DNA of 64,000 nt from JAVBNC01 sp031551765 (GCA_031551765.1 JAVBNC010000010.1:1-64000), one strand, 5' to 3'. Numbered from the stretch's first letter, positions 17,349-25,603 are shown. The notes: generated by a model not told the origin, from the letters alone. Numbers and translations: made by a program.

Positions 17349-19036
17349 ACCCCTCCGTATGCCCGGTACAGGGTCATCGTTTTATCGCTGTAGGTTTTCC
17401 CGTCCATAAGCCCGGCGTACACTTCCGCCACCAACTCGAGAGGCCCTTCCGCCGCGTACACGCTGACTTCGTTTTTGACCATATCCGCCACGGTGCCGCG
17501 CAACGGCAATCCGTCACGATACGACTTTTCCGCCAGCTTCATGTATCGATCGGGCGCATTGTCCGCGGCTATGGCATGCCCTATCTCATGGCGGAATGCA
17601 TGCTGGTTGCTGCCGGTGGACCATATTTTGTCCTGATAGGCCCGTTCAGTTTTGGCCGCAAGGTTGGCGTAGACGTAATTCGGGTTCAGGGCCAGAACAT
17701 CATCGGCGTTCAGGTAGGCTGCCGGGGCGTCCATAGCGTTCTTGAAGGTACCAGCAGAAAACTCCACCCGCCCCGGCACATGCAGCCCCATCGTCTTCGC
17801 TTCCGCCAGCGAGGTATTGATATCCCGCGCGGTTTCAAGCGGCAGACTCCCGTAGTCCGCCCTGACACCGATAAGCCGGGCCTGGCCCGAGGCCTCCGCG
17901 ATGTCCCGCGCGGGCCTGAATCGGATATAAGCGGTGGAGCGCAGATTTCGCAACTCTTCCAGCGTCCGCAAGTTCCCCTGCCCGTCAACCAAGTCAGAGA
18001 ATTTGATTTCCCCGGATTTCAGCAGAGCCAGACGCCCGGGGCCCAGCGCGTTCAATTGCACCTCTTCGCTGCGGCCCATGATCCAATCCGCATAGTTTCC
18101 CTGGTGGAAACCAGATTCCAGGATAGTGCGGCGCCCGCCCTCGTCTATGTTCTCGTCCGGACGCACCGTGTAGGGCCGCGCAACATCCTCCAACTCATCC
18201 ATGTCAATGCCCAGGTCCCGCCAGGTCTTTGTCAGCCATACCGGGAAGCATCGGCAACGTGGGTGCAGCGGGAGCGGCGGACCCTCGCCCAACGTGAATT
18301 CTTCTCCGTCCAGCGCGGCGCAGCGCAGGCACGTGCCGGTACCGCTCTGGTGATAGCCATGCTCCAGGGTAGCGCACCAGCGCCAGCCCCGGAGAATATC
18401 GCTGTTGGCCTGCGCCACCATCTGAGATGCGGTGACGTTGGCCGTTTGCACGTAAGTCCGCGCCAGTGTGACGGCCTCGTGCTTGAGCAGGTCGAAGCCG
18501 TCAGCCAGACGGCGCACAAGCTCCGGATACCCCTCGCCCTGGAGCACGCCCGCCTGCAGGTCCGTCAGCATGGCCCGCTGCATGGAAGACGAGAAGGCGC
18601 GATCAACCCATTCCTGCAACAAGAAGCCGCCAAGGGGCGTTGCGGCGAAAAAGGAACGGTACTGGCTTGCGGTCAGGGCCACGCTTTCAAAGCCCGCCAC
18701 GCGCCCGCCCAGACTCAGGATGTCGTTGTGCTGGGCACCGGCGAACTCCCCGGCGTAGCCTGCGGCTTCGGCGATGTCGTTGGCGAGGGCTGTGCGTACC
18801 CCCAGGCTCATGTCGTCCAGTTCGTAAAAGAGGCTCTCCAGCCTGTCCGCCGTCCACTCCCCCATGCTGGCGGCCGAGCGCTCAAAGCGGGCCGAGATTT
18901 CCCGCTTGGATTTGTCCAGGGCGGCGAGGATGCGTTTCAGCACCGCTTCATCATAGGCGTCCAGTTGGGTGCGCAGGATGACGTTGCGGGCTATCTGGTA
19001 AAGCTCCAGAGAGGCTTGCGGGGAAAGGTCAGGCAC
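17339..19036 (-). CDS. MuF-like minor head protein fused to a C-terminal zincin domain
   Basis: This 565-residue protein uses a GTG start after a GGGGG site. Residues up to about 280 match the SPP1 gp7/Mu gpF head-morphogenesis family, including RTYVQTANVTASQMVAQANS and the CLRCAALDGEEF...PLHPRCRCFPV signature. The C-terminal part is a separate domain with HEIGHAIAAD (His483, Glu484, His487) and a downstream ELVAEVYAG, whose Glu538 is a likely third zinc ligand. MuF proteins often carry toxin-like C-termini that may enter the cell with the DNA. This one would be a protease. It follows the portal gene, as expected. Confidence 0.8.
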   Translation of the reverse strand: MPDLSPQASLELYQIARNVILRTQLDAYDEAVLKRILAALDKSKREISARFERSAASMGEWTADRLESLFYELDDMSLGVRTALANDIAEAAGYAGEFAGAQHNDILSLGGRVAGFESVALTASQYRSFFAATPLGGFLLQEWVDRAFSSSMQRAMLTDLQAGVLQGEGYPELVRRLADGFDLLKHEAVTLARTYVQTANVTASQMVAQANSDILRGWRWCATLEHGYHQSGTGTCLRCAALDGEEFTLGEGPPLPLHPRCRCFPVWLTKTWRDLGIDMDELEDVARPYTVRPDENIDEGGRRTILESGFHQGNYADWIMGRSEEVQLNALGPGRLALLKSGEIKFSDLVDGQGNLRTLEELRNLRSTAYIRFRPARDIAEASGQARLIGVRADYGSLPLETARDINTSLAEAKTMGLHVPGRVEFSAGTFKNAMDAPAAYLNADDVLALNPNYVYANLAAKTERAYQDKIWSTGSNQHAFRHEIGHAIAADNAPDRYMKLAEKSYRDGLPLRGTVADMVKNEVSVYAAEGPLELVAEVYAGLMDGKTYSDKTMTLYRAYGGVWK

Positions 19037-19050
19037 GGTATGTTGCCCCC

Positions 19051-19275
19051 ATGAAAAAAGACAGGCTCATCTCCCCCGAGCGTGCCGCGCGTTTGCGGCG
19101 CATCGCGGCCAACCACCGTCTTGAGGAAGAAACCGGCGTGTACGGCCTCAACTCAACGCCGGAGCGCATAGCTGCGGCAAGGGCCAAGGTAGAGGCCATC
19201 ATTGGGCCGCGCCAGACTGATCCTGAGTGCTTTTCTCTCCAAGAAAACGGCGAGCAAGATCCCCCAATCCAGTAG
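19051..19275 (+). CDS. Possible small antisense gene in head cluster
   Basis: This 74-residue ORF (MKKDRLISPERAARLRRIAA...) is on the plus strand in the 162-bp gap between the portal and MuF-like genes. Its last 77 bases run antisense to the portal 3' end. Composition is protein-like and the gap is otherwise empty, but no ribosome site is visible. It could be a real small gene or chance. Confidence 0.35.
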   Translation: MKKDRLISPERAARLRRIAANHRLEEETGVYGLNSTPERIAAARAKVEAIIGPRQTDPECFSLQENGEQDPPIQ

Positions 19276-20602
19276 CGCCCGCTCCTGTCGGCCCGGGCGT
19301 GCCCTGCGCTTCCTTTTCAAGAGCCGCGGCATCGTCCACGGGGTCAAAGTCTTTGGGCAGCGCTTTCTTCACTTCGGGGTGCTTCAACAGGGCGCCTCGG
19401 CTGATGTCGCTGTTTTTGCGCAGTTCCAGCAAGAAATCCGTCAACTCCGTGTCGATGCTGGCCACGTCGAACTTTTCATTGTACGGCGTCTCAATCTTTT
19501 CTCCTTCACCCGCCTTCAACCATTTGCACGCGATTTTCCAGCACCGCTCCTCGGCAGCTTTACACTGGCGGGCGAACTTGGCGAGTTGGCAATCAAGCTG
19601 CTTGTTGTCCAGCTTTTTCGCCTCCGCGCTCTCGCCCACGCCTGACACCGGGCGCACGGTGCGCAGGGCGATTTCACGCACGCGGGAAATGTCCCGGTCC
19701 ATGGCCTGCACCAGGGCCTCGAAGCTGGAGCCGGAAGTTTCCACATACTGCACCTTGGCGTCAGGCGGTACGGTCAGGCAGTTCCAGGAGGCTTTGACAA
19801 ACGCCTCCATGATGTCCTTGTCGACTCCAGCGGCCACCATCAGCGCCACGGCGGCGTTGAAAAGCTGCATATCGAGTTCGCTGTCCCGGCGAAAAATGCG
19901 GATCAGGAGCGAGGTGACCTCATCAATGGCCGAGAGCCCGGTCATGGGGCCTGACGCCTCAAACTGGAACGGCACCAAAGGCACAAGCCCCAGGCCGTGT
20001 TTGCCCTCAGCCACCTTCTTTTCATCCTCGTACTGGGTCCACGCTTCTCTGGTCCAGACGGTGTGCCGGGTCACGATTTCCGGTGGTGAAAAAGGTTCCC
20101 GATCTTTTTCCACGCTCACTTTGACCACAGCCCAATCCAGTTCGCCGTCCGCGCCAACGCGCCAGTCGATGACGTTCAGGGCGTCGACCTGGACAAAGTA
20201 GGGGGTCAGGCTGGAGCCGGTAGCTCCGGCTTCGGGATGATCCACCAGAACGTAGCGCAGGCCATGCGCGGCCGCCAGAGTAACGACCTCCTGAAAGAAC
20301 GCCTCCCGGCTTTTTCCCTGGCGATCGACGTTTTTCTGCATGGCCTCCACTTGCGTCGACAGGGTTGCCCCAGGCCGATTCTCGCAAATGGATGCGCCGA
20401 AAATGTCCACGATGGGGGCGGCAAAATTGCTGTAAACAGCCCGTTCATTGCGTTTGCTGAACTGGGTGTCAGGCTCCCATGAGTGCTGAATCAGGAAGCT
20501 GCCCTTTTCCACCTTGGACCCGCCCTCGTAGAGCTTCGCGCTGAGCGCGTACCTGTCTTTATGGGCGTCAAAGTCCGCATGGGTTTGATCGAAATTGCTC
20601 AT
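19199..20602 (-). CDS. Portal protein (DUF4055-like)
   Basis: This 467-residue protein lies between TerL and the MuF-like gene. It begins MSNFDQTHADFDAHKDRYAL and has the family-like segments YALSAKLYEGG, NERAVYSNFAAPIVD and a long central helix region (QLFNAAVALMVAAG). The C-terminus is helical and ends in a Gly/Pro-rich tail. DUF4055 proteins occupy the portal slot in many siphoviruses. The start overlaps the TerL stop by one base. Confidence 0.8.
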   Translation of the reverse strand: MSNFDQTHADFDAHKDRYALSAKLYEGGSKVEKGSFLIQHSWEPDTQFSKRNERAVYSNFAAPIVDIFGASICENRPGATLSTQVEAMQKNVDRQGKSREAFFQEVVTLAAAHGLRYVLVDHPEAGATGSSLTPYFVQVDALNVIDWRVGADGELDWAVVKVSVEKDREPFSPPEIVTRHTVWTREAWTQYEDEKKVAEGKHGLGLVPLVPFQFEASGPMTGLSAIDEVTSLLIRIFRRDSELDMQLFNAAVALMVAAGVDKDIMEAFVKASWNCLTVPPDAKVQYVETSGSSFEALVQAMDRDISRVREIALRTVRPVSGVGESAEAKKLDNKQLDCQLAKFARQCKAAEERCWKIACKWLKAGEGEKIETPYNEKFDVASIDTELTDFLLELRKNSDISRGALLKHPEVKKALPKDFDPVDDAAALEKEAQGTPGPTGAGATGLGDLARRFLGEKSTQDQSGAAQ

Positions 20603-22020
20603 TATCTGCCTCCGAAAAGGTCCAGGCCGCCAAACTCACGGTTGCGGTGCATGCAGCGGTACCGCACCTCGTCGTACACGTGGTCCTCGGCGTTGGTGTC
20701 TATGTCGTCGCTGTCCCGGCTGTCACGGGGCAGCACGGGAAGAGTCCTGATGAAATGTACGCAGTTTTCCGTGACAAAAAGCCCCGGCTCTTCCAGGTGT
20801 TTCGCGTGCCCTGCCTTCAGGCGCTTCCTGATGGCCTCAAACCCGGTCTTGCGGCTGCCGGGGCGTTTATCCGCCTCCACCCAGCGCACACCTGCCTTCT
20901 CCATGTCCTGGGCAATGCCGTTGCCGTTCTCCACGGCGTAAATTGCTGAGTCCGCCGGGCCGGGCAACACCTTTCGCCCAGGGAAGACCTCCCGCTCAAT
21001 CTCCAGGATGCGCTTTGCCACATCCACGGCCAGCATCTTGCCCCCCTCGTTGGCGGTCCCGTTCCAGCCGTAGTATTCGTGCACCCGGATCAGCGTCCCC
21101 CTGGGGAAGTGCCGCCTCAAGCCGTCGATGTAGCATTCCGTGCCGTCACTCTCGGCCCACCAGCCCACGGAGAAAGGCTTGCTGCTGCCCCAGTCGAAGG
21201 AGCGGTCCAGCCGCCAGGAGGAGGGAATTTTAAAGCGCGGCAACACATGCACGTCCCGCTGCCAGACATCATCCAGCGCGCCGCCGGCGACGATGTCCCA
21301 GTCACCGTCCTTCATGGCCCGCACGAGCGACGGATCACCGAGGCCCTCCAGTCTGGCGACATAGGTTGGATCGTCCGTGGCCAGGGATGGATTGTCTACC
21401 AGTCGGGCCGGGATATACTGCCGCTTCATGCCGCCTTCGGCCGATGGCATGTCCCGCACGCTCATTGACGGCGCGCCGTCGATGAAGTCCGCCTTGACCC
21501 AGTTGTGGCCGAGGCCGCCGGGGTTCGCCCCGCAAATGACGCGCGGGAAAAGCCCGCGGTACTGCTCCGGCACCTCGACGCCGACCATGCGTACCCGGCC
21601 GCGCAGGTACGTGTATATGCTCCTGGTGAAGTGGGTCAGTTCATCCACAAGCAGGAGGTGAATTTCCGCGCCCTGGTACTTGTAGACGTCCTTCTCATAC
21701 TGGCAGTGGCAGAGGAAGATTTTCGAGCCGTTCCAGAACTTGACCGTGCCTTCCTGGACGTTGATCTTGGCGTGTCCGGAGTCGACCAGGTCCGCGACCA
21801 TGGCGGGAATGCTCTTGGGTCCTTCCATGTGGTTTTTGCGCAAGTCGTCAGACAGGCGGCGGAAAAGATAGACTTGCAGGCCGGGTATCGAACACGACCA
21901 GAACACGGCCGCCGCGCGCATCAGGTGCGACTTGCCGCCGCCCGCTGCGCCGCCGTACAGGATCTCCGTGGCGGGAGAGAGGAATGCCTCACTCTGCTTT
22001 GGGTGCAGTTCCAGGCGCAT
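20602..22020 (-). CDS. Terminase large subunit
   Basis: The start was set at ATG 22020 (MRLELHPKQSEAFLS) because the upstream extension is only the antisense of the TerS C-terminus. The 472-residue protein has a Walker A (GGAAGGGKS, residues 23-31), Walker B with catalytic Glu (LLLVDELTHF, about 122-131) and a coupling motif region (CGANPGGLGHNWV). The C-terminal RNase H-like nuclease domain begins with RSFDWGSSKPF (Asp276). It packages DNA through the portal encoded next. Confidence 0.93.
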   Translation of the reverse strand: MRLELHPKQSEAFLSPATEILYGGAAGGGKSHLMRAAAVFWSCSIPGLQVYLFRRLSDDLRKNHMEGPKSIPAMVADLVDSGHAKINVQEGTVKFWNGSKIFLCHCQYEKDVYKYQGAEIHLLLVDELTHFTRSIYTYLRGRVRMVGVEVPEQYRGLFPRVICGANPGGLGHNWVKADFIDGAPSMSVRDMPSAEGGMKRQYIPARLVDNPSLATDDPTYVARLEGLGDPSLVRAMKDGDWDIVAGGALDDVWQRDVHVLPRFKIPSSWRLDRSFDWGSSKPFSVGWWAESDGTECYIDGLRRHFPRGTLIRVHEYYGWNGTANEGGKMLAVDVAKRILEIEREVFPGRKVLPGPADSAIYAVENGNGIAQDMEKAGVRWVEADKRPGSRKTGFEAIRKRLKAGHAKHLEEPGLFVTENCVHFIRTLPVLPRDSRDSDDIDTNAEDHVYDEVRYRCMHRNREFGGLDLFGGR

Positions 22021-22375
22021 TGACGATGAGCTCCACTTTTGGGGGGGTGGGGAATTTATGTTCATGGCGTTCAAGGAAATCGCCATTCATTTTGCACAGG
22101 GCTTCACCGGCTTTTATGCGGTCAGACGTCCTCTCTTTGGTGTCTCGCATTATTGCTGTGAATAGCTCTTGCCGCTCATCCCTTGAGGCGATGAGGGGCT
22201 TCAACAGCTTGTTTTCGCGCTCCCGAATGGCTTTTACGATGTCGGCATTTGTCAACAGCCGCTGCCCTTGTGATCTGGCGGTGTGGACGCTGTATCCGGC
22301 AGCCACGGCCGCCTCTGTAGCGTTTCCGGCGTAACTCTCAATAAAAGCGATTTGCCTGAGGTTAAAGGGAGGCAT
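21989..22375 (-). CDS. Terminase small subunit
   Basis: The start was set at ATG 22375, which follows a strong GGAGGAGG site (MPPFNLRQIAFIESY). The 128-residue protein has the TerS DNA-binding N-terminus NATEAAVAAGYSVHTARSQG. This is followed by helical oligomerisation segments and a Pro-rich tail that overlaps the TerL gene. It overlaps by 14 bases the upstream ORF, which itself begins with a second TerS-like N-terminus. Confidence 0.85.
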   Translation of the reverse strand: MPPFNLRQIAFIESYAGNATEAAVAAGYSVHTARSQGQRLLTNADIVKAIRERENKLLKPLIASRDERQELFTAIMRDTKERTSDRIKAGEALCKMNGDFLERHEHKFPTPPKVELIVNAPGTAPKAE

Positions 22376-22970
22376 ATTCCTCCTCCACATGACAAGACAG
22401 GCGCTCAAGCGAGGACTTGTACTTGCCATAGAACTCTTTGGGGTCACCAAATATCCGTTCGATCCTTTCTCGCTCAGCAGGTGCCATTTCAGAATTCCAC
22501 TGTTCAAAACTCTTGAGCCGCTTCAACATGGCCTGCGCATAAGCCATTGCCGACTCTTGGTGCGTCACGATCCCCGCGCTTATATTGGTCAGCCCGTGGG
22601 CTTTTAGGAGGTGAATTAACTCGCGCTCCAACGAAAAAGCCGCGGATTCATCCAGAGCATCGGCAAAAATAAGCTCGGAAACGGCCTGCCCCTTTTGGAC
22701 GATCTCTTGTATTTTTTTGTTCTTGGCTCCGTTCCCGCTTGCTCCGTCTGAGAATGCCTTTTTAGTGTGCGTGGACATTCGCCTGTCCCTGCCTTTCCCC
22801 ACATAGAAGACAGAACCAGATTCAGGATCGCACAAAAAATAGACGTAATACCCGCCACGAGACGCAGGCAAAAGGCTATACCCGGCGCGCAAAGCCGCCT
22901 GGGTCGCGTTTTTATCAACCAGGAATTCCTGCACAAACAGGGCTTGTTTTGCTGTAAGTTTGCCTGACAT
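22362..22970 (-). CDS. TerS-like N-terminus fused to GIY-YIG endonuclease
   Basis: Residues 1-32 (LTAKQALFVQEFLVDKNATQ, then AALRAGYS) are a typical TerS HTH. From about residue 38 the protein becomes a GIY-YIG nuclease, with YYVYFLCDPES...FYVGKGRDRR carrying the two signature triplets and the Arg, and SLERELIHLL supplying the metal-binding Glu. The 202-residue total is longer than a TerS and lacks the TerS C-terminus. It lies just before an intact TerS. It may be a homing nuclease that captured or disrupted a TerS gene, or a packaging-associated nuclease. Confidence 0.8.
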   Translation of the reverse strand: MSGKLTAKQALFVQEFLVDKNATQAALRAGYSLLPASRGGYYVYFLCDPESGSVFYVGKGRDRRMSTHTKKAFSDGASGNGAKNKKIQEIVQKGQAVSELIFADALDESAAFSLERELIHLLKAHGLTNISAGIVTHQESAMAYAQAMLKRLKSFEQWNSEMAPAERERIERIFGDPKEFYGKYKSSLERLSCHVEEEYASL

Positions 22971-22974
22971 GGGA

Positions 22975-23190
22975 TCAGCCTATACCGGCACTCTGGGCGC
23001 AGCTTGCCTTGTACCAAGCCCACATCTCCGCTTTTTCGCATACCAGAGCGCCGCGCTCTCCGCGCCTGACGATGGGGGCGCCGCTCTTGAGCATCTTCTG
23101 CACGCTGGCTTCCCTGACCCCCAAAAACTTTCCGATCTTGTTGGCGCCGATGACGAGCTCAATCGGGCGAGGAATGGTGTGCGCGCTCAT
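22975..23190 (-). CDS. Small HTH DNA-binding protein (Nu1/excisionase-like)
   Basis: This 71-residue protein has a winged-HTH-like pattern: ANKIGKFLGVREASVQKMLK, then SGAPIVRRGERGALVCEKAE. It lies immediately upstream of the terminase genes and overlaps the holin stop by 4 bases. It resembles lambda Nu1-type DNA-binding domains, so a packaging-site or regulatory role is possible. It is also similar in style to the HTH protein at 24902-25105. Confidence 0.65.
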   Translation of the reverse strand: MSAHTIPRPIELVIGANKIGKFLGVREASVQKMLKSGAPIVRRGERGALVCEKAEMWAWYKASCAQSAGIG

Positions 23191-23681
23191 TTGCCTGCGG
23201 CCTCGTCTTTTTGAAAAGGCTCATCACTCCACTGGCCGGCGAGACAGGATTCGCGGTAGTTGCGCAGACGCCTCAAAAATTGCTCCGGCACGGGCATGCC
23301 GAAGAAAGCCAGGTGGTCAATGCAGGAGAAGGCCTCGTTGATGGAGAGGTAGGCTATGAAGGTGTCGCTGATGGAAACCGGAAGGGCCGGGACTGCCTTC
23401 TGGATGGTTCTGTCGACCATCACAAACACGGCCACGGCGATCCAATACCGACCGAACTTGAACGCGCCGCGCGTGAGGCGGGCGCCGCGAAGGTTGTCCG
23501 TTTGCCATGCGCGGGTGACACCAAGCGCGAGATCGCAAAGCAGGAGGGAGAAAAGCACCATCGCCGCGGAGTCGGGGTGCCCGACCATCTCAAGCGCCCA
23601 GGCTGCGACAAGCGCCAACACGCCCTTGAGCGTGGGCATCTGGCACAACTCCCGCAGGTTATCCAGCGTGGATTGCATCAT
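23187..23681 (-). CDS. Phage holin
   Basis: This 164-residue protein has hydrophobic segments at about 18-34 (GVLALVAAWALEMVG), 38-56 (AAMVLFSLLLCDLALGV) and 78-90 (YWIAVAVFVMVD). An SISDTFIAYLSINEAFSCID stretch and a charged C-terminus follow, matching the phage_holin_4/TcdE type. It is the last gene of the lysis cassette and would let the signal-less lysozyme reach the cell wall. Confidence 0.82.
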   Translation of the reverse strand: MMQSTLDNLRELCQMPTLKGVLALVAAWALEMVGHPDSAAMVLFSLLLCDLALGVTRAWQTDNLRGARLTRGAFKFGRYWIAVAVFVMVDRTIQKAVPALPVSISDTFIAYLSINEAFSCIDHLAFFGMPVPEQFLRRLRNYRESCLAGQWSDEPFQKDEAAGK

Positions 23682-23965
23682 TCGGCTTTCCCCATATCGG
23701 CATCCTCAGCCTTCAGTTTTCCAATCGCTGTGAGCTTGGTGTTGGCCATGTCCAGAGCGGTTTCCAGGTCTTGGGCATACTCCAGCAGATCACCGTTGGT
23801 TTTGCCGCGCCACTCAGGGGCCGAGACGGGCGCTGTCAGGACGTCCGGGGGATAGACTTTGACTATCTGCGGCACGGGTACTGTTTCCACGCGGGCCGAG
23901 CAGCCCGCCGCCAGCACGCACAGCGCCAGGCAGAAGAGACCCAAACCAGGCAGAAAAGGCTTCAT
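23678..23965 (-). CDS. Outer-membrane spanin lipoprotein (Rz1-like)
   Basis: The start was set at ATG 23965 (MKPFLPGLGLFCLALCVLAA), giving a lipoprotein signal with lipobox LAAGC. The short mature part contains Pro-rich PVPQIVKVYPPDVLTAPVSA, as in o-spanins, then a helix. The gene overlaps the i-spanin gene by about 150 bases in another frame, the classic embedded/overlapping Rz/Rz1 layout. It would join the i-spanin across the periplasm to disrupt the outer membrane, which supports a Gram-negative host. Confidence 0.82.
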   Translation of the reverse strand: MKPFLPGLGLFCLALCVLAAGCSARVETVPVPQIVKVYPPDVLTAPVSAPEWRGKTNGDLLEYAQDLETALDMANTKLTAIGKLKAEDADMGKAE

Positions 23966-24260
23966 TAACACGGGAAAGTTCTTTGACGGCGGCGCGCAGT
24001 TCTTCGCGGCCCTCGGACAGGTTTTCTCTATCATGCCCCCATTCCCCCACGATTTTATCAACGCGAGCCGCGCCGACGCGCAGCTCGCGTATGGTGGCGT
24101 TCTGCGCGGCATTGGCCGTCCGCATCAAGCCGTTGTCCTTGTTGAGTGCGGCGTTGTCCGCACGCAACCCGGAATTCTGCCAAAGCAAAAGAAGGGCGCA
24201 GCCGATGAGGAAGGCACCAACCGCGCCCCCCAGGGCGAGCAGGACAGGCCGGATAACCAT
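23814..24260 (-). CDS. Inner-membrane spanin (Rz-like)
   Basis: The start was set at ATG 24260, which overlaps the lysozyme stop (TGATG). The 148-residue protein has one N-terminal membrane segment (VLLALGGAVGAFLIGCALLL). A periplasmic coiled coil follows (RADNAALNKDNGLMRTANAA, and later ENLSEGREELRAAVKELSR). It pairs with the Rz1-like lipoprotein encoded in an overlapping frame. Confidence 0.8.
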   Translation of the reverse strand: MVIRPVLLALGGAVGAFLIGCALLLLWQNSGLRADNAALNKDNGLMRTANAAQNATIRELRVGAARVDKIVGEWGHDRENLSEGREELRAAVKELSRVNEAFSAWFGSLLPGAVRAGGGLLGPRGNSTRAADSQSLSPGRPDSARLGP

Positions 24261-24736
24261 CACCGCCACTCTCCCGTTTCCATCTGCTTCCTGAGTTCCC
24301 CGGACCTGCGCGGCCCCACGTCCGTGGCCCATTTGCTGTCCAGCATTTCGGCCACGGCTGTCGCGTAGTCTTTCGCCTTGAGCGCAGCCAGCATGCGCTT
24401 GAATTGCAGCAATCCGCCGATACCGATATTGAACGCGAGATTCACCAACACACAATAGCGCGCGGCATCCATCCCGGCAGTCCAGGGCAGGCAGCCCTCC
24501 ATGCGTTTTTGGACGTCAAGAACATCCGCTTCGAGAAGCCGCCGCGCTTGCTCTTCATTAAGGCGAGACCCAACGCCCAGGCCGGGCACAGGGTTGAAAT
24601 CCAAATTGTGGCCGTATCCGATGGTCAGCTTTCCAGCCGGACAGCGATAGGCGATGTGCAGGCCGTCCGCGTCACGGACGGACCCTTCATGGCGCATGAG
24701 TTGAGCATTGAGCTTTTGGCGGTCGGATTCGTGCAT
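24260..24736 (-). CDS. Endolysin, GH24 lysozyme
   Basis: This 158-residue protein has the GH24 active-site region RHEGSVRD...AYRCPAGKLTIGYGHN. Glu17 is the acid and Thr38 completes the triad. Cys32 sits where Asp is usual, as in several phage lysozymes. Further family segments are LVNLAFNIGIGGLLQFKRML and a C-terminal RRSGELRKQM. It has no signal peptide, so it needs the holin. It hydrolyses peptidoglycan at the end of infection. Confidence 0.92.
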   Translation of the reverse strand: MHESDRQKLNAQLMRHEGSVRDADGLHIAYRCPAGKLTIGYGHNLDFNPVPGLGVGSRLNEEQARRLLEADVLDVQKRMEGCLPWTAGMDAARYCVLVNLAFNIGIGGLLQFKRMLAALKAKDYATAVAEMLDSKWATDVGPRRSGELRKQMETGEWR

Positions 24737-24794
24737 GCTGCCCCGCGTAAGCTGAGCGGAACCGGGGGTACTACTACCGGTTCCGCCCGGTTTG

Positions 24795-24817
24795 ACAGGG
24801 CTCTCCGGGAGCCCTGT
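24795..24817. repeat. 9-bp perfect inverted repeat upstream of the lysis genes
   Basis: ACAGGGCTC (24795-24803) and GAGCCCTGT (24809-24817) enclose TCCGG. In the minus-strand transcript this hairpin lies about 60 bases before the lysozyme start. No T-run follows on the minus strand, so it is not an intrinsic terminator for the late operon. It may regulate lysis expression. Confidence 0.5.
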
Positions 24818-24865
24818 GCGTTTTGCTTACGCATAGCACGCGGGTTTTGGCATTTGGGCGGTAGA

Positions 24866-24898
24866 GATACAGATGGGATACAGATGGGATACAGATGG
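24866..24898. repeat. Three tandem 11-bp repeats (GATACAGATGG)
   Basis: Perfect copies lie at 24866-24876, 24877-24887 and 24888-24898, immediately after the HTH gene stop and before the lysis cassette. The 165-bp gap holds no gene. One helical turn per unit suggests a protein-binding array. Confidence 0.75.
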
Positions 24899-24901
24899 GC
24901 A

Positions 24902-25105
24902 CTATTGACAGGGTTTTGCGGAAAGGCCCTTTTTGATGAGCCACTCCCAAAGCAAGGCGTAATCAGCCTGGTTTTTCCGCCCGATCGTGATGATGGGGGC
25001 GCCGCTTTTTTTCCACTTCACCACCGTGTTGCGGTTCACGCCAAAAACACGAGCAATAACGCCCGTGCCTTTCAGGTGCCCGGCTACCGTATGCTCCTGG
25101 CTCAT
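24902..25105 (-). CDS. Small HTH DNA-binding protein
   Basis: The start was set at ATG 25105 (MSQEHTVAGHLKGTGVIARV), overlapping the nuclease stop (TAATG). The 67-residue protein has a helix-turn-helix (GVIARVFGVNRNTVVKWKKS) followed by GAPIITIGRKNQADYALLWE. It is similar in layout to the HTH protein at 22975-23190. Its gene ends next to a tandem 11-bp repeat array upstream of the lysis genes, so it could control late expression. Confidence 0.65.
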   Translation of the reverse strand: MSQEHTVAGHLKGTGVIARVFGVNRNTVVKWKKSGAPIITIGRKNQADYALLWEWLIKKGLSAKPCQ

Positions 25106-25584
25106 TACGCCCCCCGCCCGAGAAGCAAATACTCCTCCGTCAGCCGCCACGCCTCTTCCGCCCCCCAGGCGACAACGCACAGATACCCGGCCCGGGTGCT
25201 GGCAACCATCTCGCGGTACTGGTCTTCCGTGATGGTTCCGCCGACAGCCTTCATCTCCAGCTTGAATCCGTGGTAGCCTCCCAACGGCACATCCAGGGCA
25301 ACGTCGAGCACGCCCGCTCTCTGTCCCTCTTCTTTCATCTTGGCGGCCGTGGCCTTGTGCCGGTGCCCGCCGTTGGGCACGGCATAGATGCGGGCCAGGA
25401 CCGGATACTTCCCCCTGCGCAGGCGGCACATCTCCATGAACGCGGCCTGCTCGTCGTGCTCGGGCACCCGTATCTTGACCTGGCGCGGCGCTTTCTTCTC
25501 GGCGGGCACTTTCCTGGTCTGAGGGGTATCCGCACCGGACCGGATGAATGCGCGGTATTCGGCGGAGGTCATGGTTTGGGTCAC
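25105..25584 (-). CDS. VRR-NUC domain nuclease
   Basis: This 159-residue protein has VRR-NUC (PD-(D/E)xK-like) features: PEHDEQAAFMEMCRLR (Glu motif), IYAVPNGGHRHKATAAKMKE and the core GVLDVALDVPLGG...FKLEMKA, where D and ExK are the metal-binding candidates. VRR-NUC proteins in phages are thought to act as junction or structure-specific nucleases during replication and packaging. The start is the GTG at 25584. ATG 25572 is an alternative. Confidence 0.82.
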   Translation of the reverse strand: MTQTMTSAEYRAFIRSGADTPQTRKVPAEKKAPRQVKIRVPEHDEQAAFMEMCRLRRGKYPVLARIYAVPNGGHRHKATAAKMKEEGQRAGVLDVALDVPLGGYHGFKLEMKAVGGTITEDQYREMVASTRAGYLCVVAWGAEEAWRLTEEYLLLGRGA

Positions 25585-25603
25585 AACGGCACCGCCTCAA
25601 ATT

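Noticed and set aside
17309..19054. 581-residue plus-strand ORF opposite the MuF-like gene
   Set aside because: It is antisense to a gene with clear MuF and HExxH motifs, and no domain is visible in its translation.
24866..24898. Possible CRISPR-like direct repeats
   Set aside because: The units are 11 bp and directly tandem with no spacers. There are no cas genes nearby.
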